This document shows positions 42,572-51,114 of a stretch of 64,000 nucleotides of DNA, one piece after another. Under the pieces are notes generated by a model that was given only the letters and a program-made list of their open reading frames with translations, had not been told where the DNA came from and ran no database searches. The position numbers and the translations under genes were made by a program. Within the stretch, counting starts at the first letter, position 1. The number at the start of each line of letters is the position of its first letter. Source of the stretch: Paenibacillus sp. FSL K6-1330 (GTDB lineage Bacteria > Bacillota > Bacilli > Paenibacillales > Paenibacillaceae); assembly GCF_037976825.1 (NCBI RefSeq), contig NZ_CP150269.1:517001-581000 (forward strand), in the 5' to 3' direction.

Positions 42572-42692
42572 TACAGAAATGGTGGTGCCAGGGATGACCT
42601 CCCTGGCACCACCATTCTTTTATTCCCCTGCTTTTTCACCAATCAAGCTGTCTTATCGAGTGAACAAACTTACTTTTGGGACAGCCCCTTTT
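42572..42692 (-). repeat. right 121-bp inverted repeat (MITE-like) of the cassette
   Basis: It is the reverse complement of 37981-38100. The inner end forms the hairpin ATGGTGGTGCCAGGGA / TCCCTGGCACCACCAT (16 bp perfect); the outer end is GGGACAGCCCCTTTT. Differences from the left copy include compensating changes in the hairpin arms, so the stem is conserved. Confidence 0.88.
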
Positions 42693-42736
42693 CTCTATGC
42701 TGCCAAACTGACAAATAGCTGATTCGCAGGCTTGTC

Positions 42737-43372
42737 CTATTCCCCCGACAGCGTGCGGTCGCCGGTCAAATATTTCTCGGTTAAGATGGAGAGCAGACGA
42801 ATGCCAACCTCATTCTCTCCGCCTTCGGGAATGATCAGGTCGGCGTATTTCTTGGAGGGTTCAATGAACGCCTCATGCATCGGCTTGACGGTTGTCAGAT
42901 ACTGATTGTGAATCGACTGGATGGTCCGGCCGCGGTCTTCGATATCGCGTACGACCCGGCGAAGCAGGCGTACATCGGGATCGGTATCCACAAACACTTT
43001 AATGTGAAGCAGCTTGCGCAGATTCTCATCGGACAGCACGTGAAGGCCTTCAATGATGACGATGTTGTTCGGCTTCAGTTCGAGGGTCTGATCCGTGAAG
43101 CGGGCATGGGCAGTAAAATCATACACTGGTGCGAATGCGGGTTGTCCGCTTTTCAAAATGCCGAGATGTTCGACGAGCAGCTCGTTGTCAAAGGCGAACG
43201 GATGATCATAGTTAATCGCTTCGCGTTCCTCGAAACTGAGTTCCTTATGATCCTTGTAATAGTTATCCTGTGAAATGAAAGTCACTTTATCTGAACCAAG
43301 ACGGTCAATGACAGAGCGGGCAACCGTCGTTTTGCCCGATCCGGTGCCGCCGGCGATACCAATTATGAGCAT
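42737..43372 (-). CDS. udk: uridine kinase
   Basis: The 211-residue protein from the ATG at 43372 equals the usual Udk length; a longer frame upstream adds non-homologous sequence. P-loop is GIAGGTGSGKTT, followed by FISQDNYYKDHKELSFEEREAINYDHPFAFD (visible as SQDNYYKDH and NYDHPFAFD), IVIIEGLHVL and DTDPDVRLLRRVVRDI. It phosphorylates uridine and cytidine in pyrimidine salvage. It lies just outside the right repeat and is divergent from the CBM9-like gene. Confidence 0.95.
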   Translation of the reverse strand: MLIIGIAGGTGSGKTTVARSVIDRLGSDKVTFISQDNYYKDHKELSFEEREAINYDHPFAFDNELLVEHLGILKSGQPAFAPVYDFTAHARFTDQTLELKPNNIVIIEGLHVLSDENLRKLLHIKVFVDTDPDVRLLRRVVRDIEDRGRTIQSIHNQYLTTVKPMHEAFIEPSKKYADLIIPEGGENEVGIRLLSILTEKYLTGDRTLSGE

Positions 43373-43569
43373 GGCGAATCCATAACCCTCCCTAGAGTTT
43401 GCAATTTTATTATTGTAGCACAGCATGCGCTTATTTTCACTATGGGGACATAGAGCAAAAGATGGGATTTCCCGTATGTTCTTTATTCTTACCACGGAAT
43501 AGCGAACCGAATCTGTATGTCTTATCATAGAGGATAGATTAACCATTGAATTTTTTCGGAGGGATGATC

Positions 43570-44205
43570 ATGCATTATACGGCAATTTACCCATGCAAGC
43601 CCGTTATATATATTCAGCAGGGAGAGCATCAGGGGAGCATCGATTGGGACCGTTATGAAGCAGTGGCCTTAAGTGATACCGTGACCGGGCTTGCTACGAG
43701 AGAAGCGACCGAGGTTCGCGCCTGCTGGAGCTCCGAATGCTTCTATGTACGGTTTGTTTGCCAAGATTCTCATATCGTATCGGAGTATCAGCATCGGGAT
43801 GATCCGCTGTATGAACAGGATGTCGTGGAACTGTTTATCGATGAAGCAGGAACGGGAACGGAATATATCGAGCTTGAGGTTAGTCCGAACAATGTTATAT
43901 TCGACGCCCTGATCCGTAATGATGGAGGGAAGTCGATCACAAGCAGCGATATTCATTGGGATCTTACCGGTCTTCAAACCTCGGTAGAACATGACGGTAA
44001 GGGGAATTTGATATATGAAATTCGCATTCCGGCTGCGAACTTCAAGAACACTCCGCAAGCGGGACGAAGCTGGGGCGTGAATTTTTACCGCATTGATGAG
44101 GACACCCAAGGAAACCGGGAGTATCAGGCATGGAGCCCGACCGGTGAGGTGAACTACCATATTCCTTCGCGTTTTGGGAAGCTGGAGTTTGTCGATGTCA
44201 TTTAG
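43570..44205 (+). CDS. carbohydrate-binding family 9-like protein
   Basis: The 211-residue protein starts at the ATG at 43570; GGAGGG is 6 nt upstream. It has the DOMON/CBM9-like pattern: SIDWDRYEAV near the start, EVRACWSSECFYVRFVCQD, DVVELFIDEAGTGTEYIELEVSPNNVIFDA (parts), and WGVNFYRIDEDTQGNREYQAWSPTG toward the end. No signal peptide is seen, so it is either cytoplasmic or exported with help. Family members of this size are common in Paenibacillaceae; binding target unknown. Confidence 0.85.
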   Translation: MHYTAIYPCKPVIYIQQGEHQGSIDWDRYEAVALSDTVTGLATREATEVRACWSSECFYVRFVCQDSHIVSEYQHRDDPLYEQDVVELFIDEAGTGTEYIELEVSPNNVIFDALIRNDGGKSITSSDIHWDLTGLQTSVEHDGKGNLIYEIRIPAANFKNTPQAGRSWGVNFYRIDEDTQGNREYQAWSPTGEVNYHIPSRFGKLEFVDVI

Positions 44206-44220
44206 CATATCAATGTAACC

Positions 44221-44267
44221 GGAATGCCGTATCGGTGGATTTTCATATCCGCTGTGCGGCATTCTTG
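44221..44267 (+). terminator. intrinsic terminator of the CBM9-like gene
   Basis: GGAATGCCG pairs with CGGCATTCTT, with an inner GTGGAT/ATCCGC stem; T-poor tail (TTGTGTTTG). Confidence 0.65.
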
Positions 44268-44348
44268 TGTTTGCGAAGAGAATGTTGCAAAAGAGATTAT
44301 TCACTTACCGACCGAAAAGTAAAATTATGAGGAGTTGTTTAGATCAAG

Positions 44349-44525
44349 ATGAATAATCCATCAACAAACGAGGTTATTTTAGATACAAGCTATCGCTTGT
44401 TTGCGGAACAAGGGTTTGAGAAATCGAGCATGGCGATGATCGTCAAGGAACTGGATGTATCCAAGCCTGCGCTTTATTATCACTTTTCTTCGAAGGAAGC
44501 TCTTACCAATTATCGCTTCCGATAA
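44349..44525 (+). pseudogene. truncated TetR regulator
   Basis: The 58-codon frame begins with a genuine TetR N-terminus: LDTSYRLFAEQGFEKSSMAMIVKELDVSKPALYYHFSSKEAL (seen as LFAEQGFEKSSMAMIV and LYYHFSSKEAL). After about 53 codons it runs into unrelated DNA and stops at 44525. The ligand-binding domain is missing. At this junction the sequence turns into the antisense of an inositol-monophosphatase fragment, so a deletion or insertion joined two loci. Confidence 0.82.
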
Positions 44526-45033
44526 GGTTTCAAAACAGCGAACATGAAGCTGATGACCAATACAACGAGAACCTCCTCCTTGAATACCTACATAGGTTAC
44601 TCCCAAATCTGGTGTATGCACAGCCCCTGCCCAAACAACGCCATCTACGGCAATGGCCACGGAGATAGCACAATAGGGAAGACTACGTGAATAGTTTACG
44701 GTACCGTCCAACGGATCAATAATCTAAAGGGGACCTTCAAAGATATTTAGCCTAGACTCCATCGGTGGTTTCTTCAGAAAGAATGCCATGTTCAGGGTAA
44801 GCACTAGCAACTGCTTCACGAATAATCTCGGAGGCAAAGTCTGTTGAGGTTACAAGTTCTTCCCTTACACCTTCATAGGTCTTCCTTATTTTAGCAACGG
44901 AAGTTCCTGATGTTTTGTTTTCAGCACTCACACCAAGGTGCTTTTTAAATTCCGAGTAGTTTGATAATCGTTCTACTTCACCTATTGCTCCAATTAGGGC
45001 CGACCTGTTATGGCTGCGGGGAAAAACAAACAC
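44510..45033 (-). pseudogene. remnants of inositol monophosphatase and a transposase
   Basis: On the minus strand, 44752-45033 encodes TSTDFASEIIREAVASAYPEHGILSEET, the start of an inositol-monophosphatase-type protein (parts quoted). After an in-frame stop the homology continues at 44510-44711 with LDGTVNYSRSLPYCAISVAI, the family DGT motif. Before it, the frame reads LIGAIGEVERLSNYSEFKKHLG and KTSGTSVAKIRK, which resembles the C-terminus of an IS110-type transposase. The pieces are out of order for one gene and broken by stops, so I call the whole a remnant. Confidence 0.65.
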
Positions 45034-45145
45034 AGCTTTTCCACAATGAGATTTTCATCTGCATGCTTCCCCAATCCTTGATACAATGAAACTAAACAAT
45101 ACATCAACGTGAAAACAGTAATGAAAGGTTAGGGATCACGAAAAC

Positions 45146-45829
45146 ATGGACTGGAAAAACGGTGCCAACGGGCATGAATTTATAGCTTCTTTTAGTGGAG
45201 GAAAAGACAGCGTTCTGGCATTATATAAAGCCATGCGGGTGGGAGAAGCCGTTGGGCTGATTGTCATGCTGGAGGAAGAAGGAAAACGCTCCAGATCCCA
45301 TGGTATGCCGCCGGAAATTATAAGCGCCCAAGCGGAGTCGATCGGCCTCCCGCTATATACCGGAGCAGCAAGCTGGACGGATTATGAATCCGTCTTTACG
45401 GGTCTGTTAAAACAGGCTAAAAATCAAGGCGCCGAAGCATTGGTGACCGGAGATTTGGACATGCCTGCCCACGGCTGCTGGCATGATAAAGTTACGAAAA
45501 ATGCTGGGTTAAAGCTGGGGATGCCATTATGGGAAATGGATCATTTAGAAGCTGTTCAACAATTTATCAATCTTGGTTTTGTCACGATGCTTGTCACTGT
45601 TAATCTATCGTTGGGGATGAAGGAAGAGGATTTAGGTCGGTTTCTAACCCATGAATATGTAGAAGAACTGCAAGCCCGCGGCATCGACCCTTGCGGCGAA
45701 GGCGGCGAATTTCATACGACGGTAATCGATGGACCCATTTTTAAACGCCCGATGCCCGTTCGTAAGTGTGAGATTGTTAGAGACGGTGACTATGCATTTT
45801 TACCTTTGGAGCTGGATCAGATGGCGTAA
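45146..45829 (+). CDS. Dph6-related ATP pyrophosphatase
   Basis: A 227-residue protein with the N-type ATP-pyrophosphatase loop FIASFSGGKDSVLALYKA, followed by LIVMLEEEGKRSRSHGMP and, near residue 105, GAEALVTGDLDMPAHGCW. The final third (EYVEELQARGIDPCGEGGEFHTTVIDGP) has the conserved Dph6-like GEGGEFHT motif. In eukaryotes Dph6 amidates diphthine; bacteria lack diphthamide, so the bacterial substrate is unknown. The ATG at 45146 has weak AAAGGTTAGGG upstream. It is monocistronic with its own terminator. Confidence 0.9.
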   Translation: MDWKNGANGHEFIASFSGGKDSVLALYKAMRVGEAVGLIVMLEEEGKRSRSHGMPPEIISAQAESIGLPLYTGAASWTDYESVFTGLLKQAKNQGAEALVTGDLDMPAHGCWHDKVTKNAGLKLGMPLWEMDHLEAVQQFINLGFVTMLVTVNLSLGMKEEDLGRFLTHEYVEELQARGIDPCGEGGEFHTTVIDGPIFKRPMPVRKCEIVRDGDYAFLPLELDQMA

Positions 45830-45851
45830 TATAATTCGTCACTCTTAAAAC

Positions 45852-45892
45852 GAATGACCGGGCAAGTATATACTTGCTCGGTCATTTTCTTT
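45852..45892 (+). terminator. intrinsic terminator of the ATP pyrophosphatase gene
   Basis: AATGACCGGGCAAGTAT pairs with ATACTTGCTCGGTCATT, followed by TTCTTT. Confidence 0.85.
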
Positions 45893-45975
45893 GCAAAGGA
45901 TGAACTCTTCTGAGAAAATCTCTTATTGTTTTCCAAAATCTTAAGCTGACTCAGTTATGGATTTTTAAATCCTAT

Positions 45976-46440
45976 GGATGGTCTTTACGATATAGATCGC
46001 GACTTGAATAACCTGCCTGTAGAATCATCTTCATTTCTTCCCTGTGTTTTGCTTGTGCGGCCTCTTGTTTGGCGCTGTCCACATATCGTGCCCAATCTTT
46101 TCGGTACCCCGGGGACTGGATGAAACAGAGGCGGTGCCGATTCCATGTTGCCATCTACCGTGGAAGTTTCGTAAATCCCTAAAATTTCAAACTCTACTGT
46201 CGATGTATCATCTGTTGATGTGATCTTCAACTTATCACCAACCTGTAGATCGTTTTGTTTAGCTAATTGTTTTTCAATCAGGGCTGCTTTCTTATCTTTG
46301 TCTTCTGCTGTTATTGGACGCCCCTTAATCAGTTTATTCGTTTCTTCTGTAAATTCTTTCAATAAATCAGAACTTCTCACACCGTGAATCAATGTATTTG
46401 GCATTTTCATATTCCCTTGGTTTCCACCGCCCGTTTGATA
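45976..46440 (-). pseudogene. fragment of an FtsX/MacB-type ABC permease
   Basis: The minus strand from about 46410 encodes KLIKGRPITAEDKDKKAALI, LAKQNDLQVGDKLKI and VEFEILGIYETSTVDGNM, a typical periplasmic core of antimicrobial-peptide type permeases. Near 46150 the frame shifts: another frame continues with YVDSAKQEAAQAKHREEMK. The N-terminal helix and the C-terminal membrane domain are both missing. The neighbouring response-regulator scrap suggests a lost peptide-sensing exporter locus. Confidence 0.7.
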
Positions 46441-46613
46441 AAATTCATAATCACTAACCTCCTCTGATATCTCTAATGTATAGGACTAATCTGGAGTCTA
46501 TATGGAGATATCGAGGATTAAGGTATTATAATAGCTCTTAATCCAAATAAATGAGCTAGCTGAATCCATCAAGCTATGCGCAAAAGAAAACAGAAAGGAA
46601 TCAGGTGTCTATC

Positions 46614-46664
46614 GTGAATGCGATTCTGATTATCGAAGATCAGGAATCCCTGGTTTCGAATTAG
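46614..46664 (+). pseudogene. scrap of a response regulator
   Basis: GTG at 46614 begins NAILIIEDQESLVSN and stops at 46664. ILIIEDQES is the first strand of a receiver domain with its acidic pair. AAAGGA precedes it. The rest of the gene is absent. The 430-bp gap around it (46441-46878) otherwise holds a hairpin terminator and no gene. Confidence 0.6.
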
Positions 46665-46750
46665 CCGATTCCGTCATGAAATTGCTGCGCTTCAGCAGCC
46701 ATAAATATCCTGGTGTGTTTTCATAAAAGAACCAAAACGAACATCTCAAG

Positions 46751-46772
46751 AGGGATTTTGTCCCTTTTTTTG
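46751..46772 (+). terminator. intrinsic terminator
   Basis: AGGGA-TTTTG-TCCC followed by seven T. It probably ended the lost regulatory locus; a second small dyad CATGTC-GTAG-GACATG follows directly. Confidence 0.7.
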
Positions 46773-46878
46773 CATGTCGTAGGACATGTTGTTTTCATTG
46801 CAGCGTTCTATATACTTTTTAGTATAGGGAAGCACTCCGCTTGGAGTAAGTGGACATGTAATAAACGGAGGTTATTGT

Positions 46879-47478
46879 ATGAATGCTGTCATTGATGGAC
46901 TGATGCTCGAGCTGGAGCAGCAGTTGGAGGAGAAGGTTGCCGAAGATCTTCGGGATCTGCTGGAGGAATATAAACAATTGGAGGGGGCTGCTCCTGCCCA
47001 GTTGCAGCTTTTCGAAGCGGAGTTCGGGATCAAGTTGCCGCAGGACTTTCGTTCGTTTTACAGTAAGAAGAACGGCAGCGGATATGGGTTTCACGTGCTC
47101 TATCCCGGTAACGAGGGGGATGGAGAATACCCGCCGTTTTACCTGATGAGCCTGGAAGAGATGAAGGAAGTCAAATCTTATTTTTGCGAGCGGGATGTAC
47201 CACTGGATGCGTATTACAGTTCGGAGGAAATACAGCAGCTGGATCCGAAGATTAAACCGTATCTGTTTCACAAGGCTTGGTATCCGTTTGCCACGATGGC
47301 AGGCGGGTCGCTGTATCTAATGCTGGATTTCGATCCGGCCGAGCCGGGAACGTCCGGGCAGATCATCATGTACGTGCATGATCCTGACTTTGTGTATTAT
47401 ATCGCGCCTTCCTTCACGGAACTGCTTCGGGCGTCCAATCGCAATTTGCGCACCGATATTGAAGAGGTGGACTACTGA
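46879..47478 (+). CDS. SMI1/KNR4 (SUKH) family protein
   Basis: The 199-residue protein starts at the ATG at 46879 behind ACGGAGG. After a coiled, acidic N-terminal region (residues 1-35) the SUKH core appears: LQLFEAEFGIKLPQDFRSFYSKKNGSGYGF, FYLMSLEEMKEV, WYPFATMAGGSLYLMLDFDP. SUKH proteins are commonly immunity proteins against polymorphic toxins, or housekeeping scaffold proteins. No toxin gene is next to it. It heads a run of three same-strand genes. Confidence 0.85.
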   Translation: MNAVIDGLMLELEQQLEEKVAEDLRDLLEEYKQLEGAAPAQLQLFEAEFGIKLPQDFRSFYSKKNGSGYGFHVLYPGNEGDGEYPPFYLMSLEEMKEVKSYFCERDVPLDAYYSSEEIQQLDPKIKPYLFHKAWYPFATMAGGSLYLMLDFDPAEPGTSGQIIMYVHDPDFVYYIAPSFTELLRASNRNLRTDIEEVDY

Positions 47479-47565
47479 TGGAACGCCAGAAAGCGCTCTT
47501 GATGCTTACATACGATGTCGTTGTGCGTGATAATCAGAAGAAGAACTAGCGAGGGGGGTGGCAGC

Positions 47566-48216
47566 ATGAAAGGCAGGCGGGTCCTCTGGGGAGTGATCAT
47601 ACTGGTGGCAGCCACGCTGTTGATACCCGGCTATTTTATTGCGCGCACGTATGGGCTTTTTCAGAATGAGGTGGTCCTGACCAAATACCAGCTGGCCGTT
47701 GATGTGGATGGTGAACAAGTGGATGCTTGGCCGCTGCTGGCCGGTTTCGCCGCAACCGATAAGCAAGGGGAACTTCGTCCGTTGTACTACAGGTTGGAAG
47801 GGTCGGACCTCAACATGCTGTATCAATTGGCATACGGGCAGTTCGAGGTGGAGGCTTCCGAGGACAATCCGTTCTTGGCAGGGCGGGTTCAGTATGGCCA
47901 TCTGGAGAGCGACTATATCGAGACGCGAAAAGAGTATGTGAACGCAAAGGAATACCGGCAGGACATGATCTTTTATAATGACCGTAAAGAGCCCATATTT
48001 ACATACGATCCGGACGCCAAAGCGGATGGGGATATGGTGAAAGAGATTATCACCGCAGGCATGACGCGTTCCAACGGCCGAGGAGGATCGGGAGTCGTCG
48101 AGGATAAGTATCTGAATGTCACCCGATTGTTCGAGGAGAAGCTGGGCATCAGCATGCGGGTTCAGGTGGATAAGGACCGCAGGCTGGCCACGATCCATAT
48201 GGAGCGGCTTAAATAG
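47566..48216 (+). CDS. unrecognised membrane-anchored protein
   Basis: The ATG at 47566 has GAGGGGGG 7 nt upstream and gives 216 residues. One N-terminal helix (LWGVIILVAATLLIPGYFIA) is followed by an outside domain with no Cys. It contains VDGEQVDAWPLLAGFAATDKQG, LEGSDLNMLYQLAYGQFEVEA and a C-terminal amphipathic region. I do not recognise a family. It lies between a SUKH gene (gap 87 bp) and a ComJ-like gene (gap 34 bp), so it may be part of the same function. Confidence 0.7.
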   Translation: MKGRRVLWGVIILVAATLLIPGYFIARTYGLFQNEVVLTKYQLAVDVDGEQVDAWPLLAGFAATDKQGELRPLYYRLEGSDLNMLYQLAYGQFEVEASEDNPFLAGRVQYGHLESDYIETRKEYVNAKEYRQDMIFYNDRKEPIFTYDPDAKADGDMVKEIITAGMTRSNGRGGSGVVEDKYLNVTRLFEEKLGISMRVQVDKDRRLATIHMERLK

Positions 48217-48250
48217 AATGCAGATATCCAAAAAGCGAGGTGCTATACAT

Positions 48251-48736
48251 ATGCAGCATACAAAAATGACCCAAGAGGTGGACCTCACGATCTCTCACCA
48301 TCAGATACAAGTCCGCTCACGGGACTTTGATGAGGATTTGTGCCAATGGGGAGAAACCAATATCAAGCAGGGCGTTGTCATTCATCCCGGTTATCTGACC
48401 TTTGATCCCATCCCTGACGATGCTTTCGGTGCTTGGGTGAAGCTGGCCTTGAAAGAAGCGTTCATCGAAGATCCGAACGCGCAGCGGCGGATGGTCGTGC
48501 CGTTTGATGTTCTGGATCCCGGGAAGCTGGAGCTGTTGTCCGTCATGTCGGACGCCGTTATTGAGCTGCCGCTGCAAAAGGGGCGATACGCACTGTATTT
48601 TGAGATTTGCGAGGATGAAGAAGTGTATTATCGTTTCACTTTTGTACATGAGGGAGAAGGGATTCATGCCCGGTATCTGATGGATGATGAATGGGGCGGC
48701 AAGGCTGGAGAAGCATTGTCGGAGGGGTATTGCTGA
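48251..48736 (+). CDS. ComJ-like (nuclease inhibitor Nin family) protein
   Basis: The ATG at 48251 has GCGAGGTG 8 nt upstream; 161 residues. The order of features follows ComJ of Bacillus: VDLTISHHQIQVRSRDF at the start, WGETNIKQGVVIHPGYLTFDPI, RMVVPFDVLDPGKLELLSVMSDAVIELPLQKGRYALYFEI in the middle (parts quoted) and a closing strand RFTFVHEGEG. ComJ/Nin inhibits the competence nuclease NucA, which is not encoded nearby. An orphan inhibitor next to a SUKH protein suggests immunity to a foreign nuclease. Confidence 0.75.
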   Translation: MQHTKMTQEVDLTISHHQIQVRSRDFDEDLCQWGETNIKQGVVIHPGYLTFDPIPDDAFGAWVKLALKEAFIEDPNAQRRMVVPFDVLDPGKLELLSVMSDAVIELPLQKGRYALYFEICEDEEVYYRFTFVHEGEGIHARYLMDDEWGGKAGEALSEGYC

Positions 48737-48810
48737 CGGGATTTTGCGTTATAACAGGGACAAGGAAGGCCTAGTTAAGGTAAACGTTCTTCAGAGCTAA
48801 CAGAAAATAA

Positions 48811-48848
48811 GAAGAGGCCGTCTCCGTGTTGGAGAGGGCCTCTTCTTT
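48811..48848. terminator. bidirectional terminator
   Basis: GAAGAGGCC (48811-48819) pairs with GGCCTCTTC (48837-48845), with inner GTCTCC/GGAGAG stem, followed by TTT. Confidence 0.85.
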
Positions 48849-48922
48849 ACCGCATGCTGTGCTGTCCCTGCTTTTAGAAAGATGGTGTGCAGGAGGCACA
48901 GGCTTTGAATGGAGTGGATCTA

Positions 48923-50038
48923 TTATTTTGCAGCGGTCACCGTAATCTGGCCATGCTTGCTTTGATCTGCCTTCAGGTTCAGAACGTCTGTCAGGAAAGC
49001 AAGTGGAACATAGATGTGGCCTTTTTTCATTACAGGAGCCGAGCCCAGCGAACGTGGGGCCATTTTACCCAAAGTGTATGCATCCTTGTTCAGCTTCACC
49101 GCGCTCCAGACAGCTCCTTTGGAGATTTCGGTGGTTTTGCTCTTGCCGTTCCACTTGACATTGAATTGCAGCTGGCGCAGCACGGATACCTGAACCATGA
49201 TCTTGCCGTTTTTATCTTTGTAATAAGCGCCTGATTTTACTACGGCTGCAGCAGGCTTTTTGTCTGATCCTTTACCCGGCAGCTTTATGGCAAATTCCGG
49301 TGTACCTGTGGATCCAGGGGCGATGCTGTATTTTTGGAATACGATATAGGCTTTTCCGTCTGCGACATAGAAGGATTGCTCCGCGTCTATGCCTTGAAAT
49401 CCGTCTTCGTTCGCGAAGTATTGGTCCTGATCCGCGGCAATCGCGGTTTTGACAGCTTTATCCACGATGGATTTGTAATCTTTACCGAACAGGTCTTCGA
49501 GCGTCACGCGCTGGGCTTCGGCTTCGTTCGTGAAGTTGTACGTATCCACACGAGGATCACCATTGTTCATTCCGATGCCTTCGGTGATGACCTTAAGGGA
49601 AATCAAGCTGTCGTCTTTACCATCCGATGTGAGCTCATAATTAATGGTTAGCTGATAAGGGTGCATGGTATAGCCATTCTTTTGTGCATTTGCAGCCGCT
49701 TCCGCCGCTTCTTTCTCCCATTTGTCCATATCCTTGGAAGCATGGGATTCGATAATGTCATTCAACTGGTCTTGATATTTGGTGTCAGTCAGACCTTGGA
49801 ATACAGGGATCTTAATATTGGTTTCCAGCCATTTTTCCTTGGATTGCAGTGTTTTGGATGTTACCAGTTGCGGGGCAGCGGTTGGAGCGGTCACCCGATT
49901 CGTGCTCGCTGCAGCTTTGGTTTCGGCATGGACATGAGCGGATGGCAGACCCGAAGCGGAGATCATAAGGATGCCCGCTAATCCGGCAGCCGCCAGGGTT
50001 TTAGTTAATGGGGTTGTTGTTTTCATTGTTTTTTTCAT
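48923..50038 (-). CDS. secreted protein with RsiV-like sensor domain and copper-amine-oxidase-like domain
   Basis: The 371-residue protein begins with a Sec signal peptide (about residues 1-38, AHAE-like cleavage in HVHAETK). GGAGGT precedes the ATG at 50038. Residues 60-255 have the DUF4163/DUF3298 pattern (IKIPVFQGLTDTKYQDQLNDII, INYELTSDGKDDSLISL, VTLEDLFGKDYKSIV, KAYIVFQKYSIAPGSTGTPEFAI), also found in the outside part of RsiV, which binds lysozyme. Residues 265-371 form a copper-amine-oxidase N-terminal-like domain (HIYVPLAFLTDVLNLKA). It lies 195 bp downstream of rsiV on the same strand and could compete for, or bind, lysozyme at the cell wall. Confidence 0.85.
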   Translation of the reverse strand: MKKTMKTTTPLTKTLAAAGLAGILMISASGLPSAHVHAETKAAASTNRVTAPTAAPQLVTSKTLQSKEKWLETNIKIPVFQGLTDTKYQDQLNDIIESHASKDMDKWEKEAAEAAANAQKNGYTMHPYQLTINYELTSDGKDDSLISLKVITEGIGMNNGDPRVDTYNFTNEAEAQRVTLEDLFGKDYKSIVDKAVKTAIAADQDQYFANEDGFQGIDAEQSFYVADGKAYIVFQKYSIAPGSTGTPEFAIKLPGKGSDKKPAAAVVKSGAYYKDKNGKIMVQVSVLRQLQFNVKWNGKSKTTEISKGAVWSAVKLNKDAYTLGKMAPRSLGSAPVMKKGHIYVPLAFLTDVLNLKADQSKHGQITVTAAK

Positions 50039-50232
50039 TATATATTACCTCCAGGTTTAGGGTTTGATATCTACAATTTGTGATCTGAAACGGAGAAGGC
50101 AGAATCGTTCTGGAGAAGCGAAGCGGTCCCCTTTGTCCCCGGATTTCCACTGACTCATAAAATTTCAAAAGAAAATCTGGGGGCAACAGGGATCGGAAGA
50201 ACGATCTGCATTCCTAGTGATGTACGGCGGAT

Positions 50233-51114
50233 CTATCGGATGTATTCGCTGCTGACGAGCTGGTCTGCGATCACTTCCGTTGGGATTGTAAATTCCACGA
50301 CGCCCATATAGCCGGGTGCAACATCGTATTCATTAAAGCTGATGACCAGTTTGCCGTTTTGGTTGATGTAGAAGTTTTGGTCCTTGGCGATCGTTTGGAA
50401 CAGATCCTCCGGTACATCGGACTCCACACCGGGCTGCTCCACCCAGTAGATGTTGTCAGGATTATTCTGCATCTGCTGGCGCATCTGCTCCTTGATATTG
50501 TCACTGATGACCTGGATATAACGATCATCCTTGAACAGACTTGGCAGTGTGATCACCATCTGGTTCTTCTTGTCGATCGTATCGTATTTTCTGGATTCGG
50601 CAGAGCTTCCAGCAGATTCGACAATATAGCGCGAAAGTGTCAACAGCTGTTCATTGTCGGTGATCACTTCATAACCGCTATCGAGACTCAGATGGGCGCC
50701 GCCTTCTTTATTTAGCAGGGCGACTTCGTCTTTGAAGTTCTCATACAGCTTTTTATTTTCTTCCAGGTATTTGTTATTCAGGGTTTGCTCAAGCTCTGTA
50801 TTTCCTAAGTTGGCAATGCCGGGTGTTTCAATATGCACTTCCGTGTTATCGTCTTGCTCGGCATATTCACGGATGGTGATCACCTTGATGATATGGCCCA
50901 GAACCGGCACATCGGACATGGCCTGGGCAAAGGCAGGGCTGGTATTCACTCCGGCGAACAGTAGCATGCATGCAGCTGCAGCACTAGCGAGCCAGGGCAG
51001 CGCTCTATTTTTTTTTCTTCTGGTTGCTATGGTCTTGTTGATAATCGAGCTTAGTTCGTCAGGAATAGGAGTGCTCTCGTACTGCTCTTTCATCCTATTC
51101 AGCTTGTCATGCAT
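50233..51114 (-). CDS. rsiV: anti-sigma factor RsiV-like
   Basis: A 293-residue protein, close to RsiV of Bacillus (285). The first 38 residues are cytoplasmic and would hold SigV, then one membrane helix (LPWLASAAAACMLLFAGV), then an outside domain with the DUF3298 pattern: GIANLGNTELEQTLNNKYLEEN, VEQPGVESDVPEDLF, GKLVISFNEYDVAPGYMGVVEFTIP. In Bacillus, lysozyme binding to this domain triggers cleavage and frees SigV. The start codon shares one base with the sigV stop, so both are co-translated. Confidence 0.88.
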   Translation of the reverse strand: MHDKLNRMKEQYESTPIPDELSSIINKTIATRRKKNRALPWLASAAAACMLLFAGVNTSPAFAQAMSDVPVLGHIIKVITIREYAEQDDNTEVHIETPGIANLGNTELEQTLNNKYLEENKKLYENFKDEVALLNKEGGAHLSLDSGYEVITDNEQLLTLSRYIVESAGSSAESRKYDTIDKKNQMVITLPSLFKDDRYIQVISDNIKEQMRQQMQNNPDNIYWVEQPGVESDVPEDLFQTIAKDQNFYINQNGKLVISFNEYDVAPGYMGVVEFTIPTEVIADQLVSSEYIR

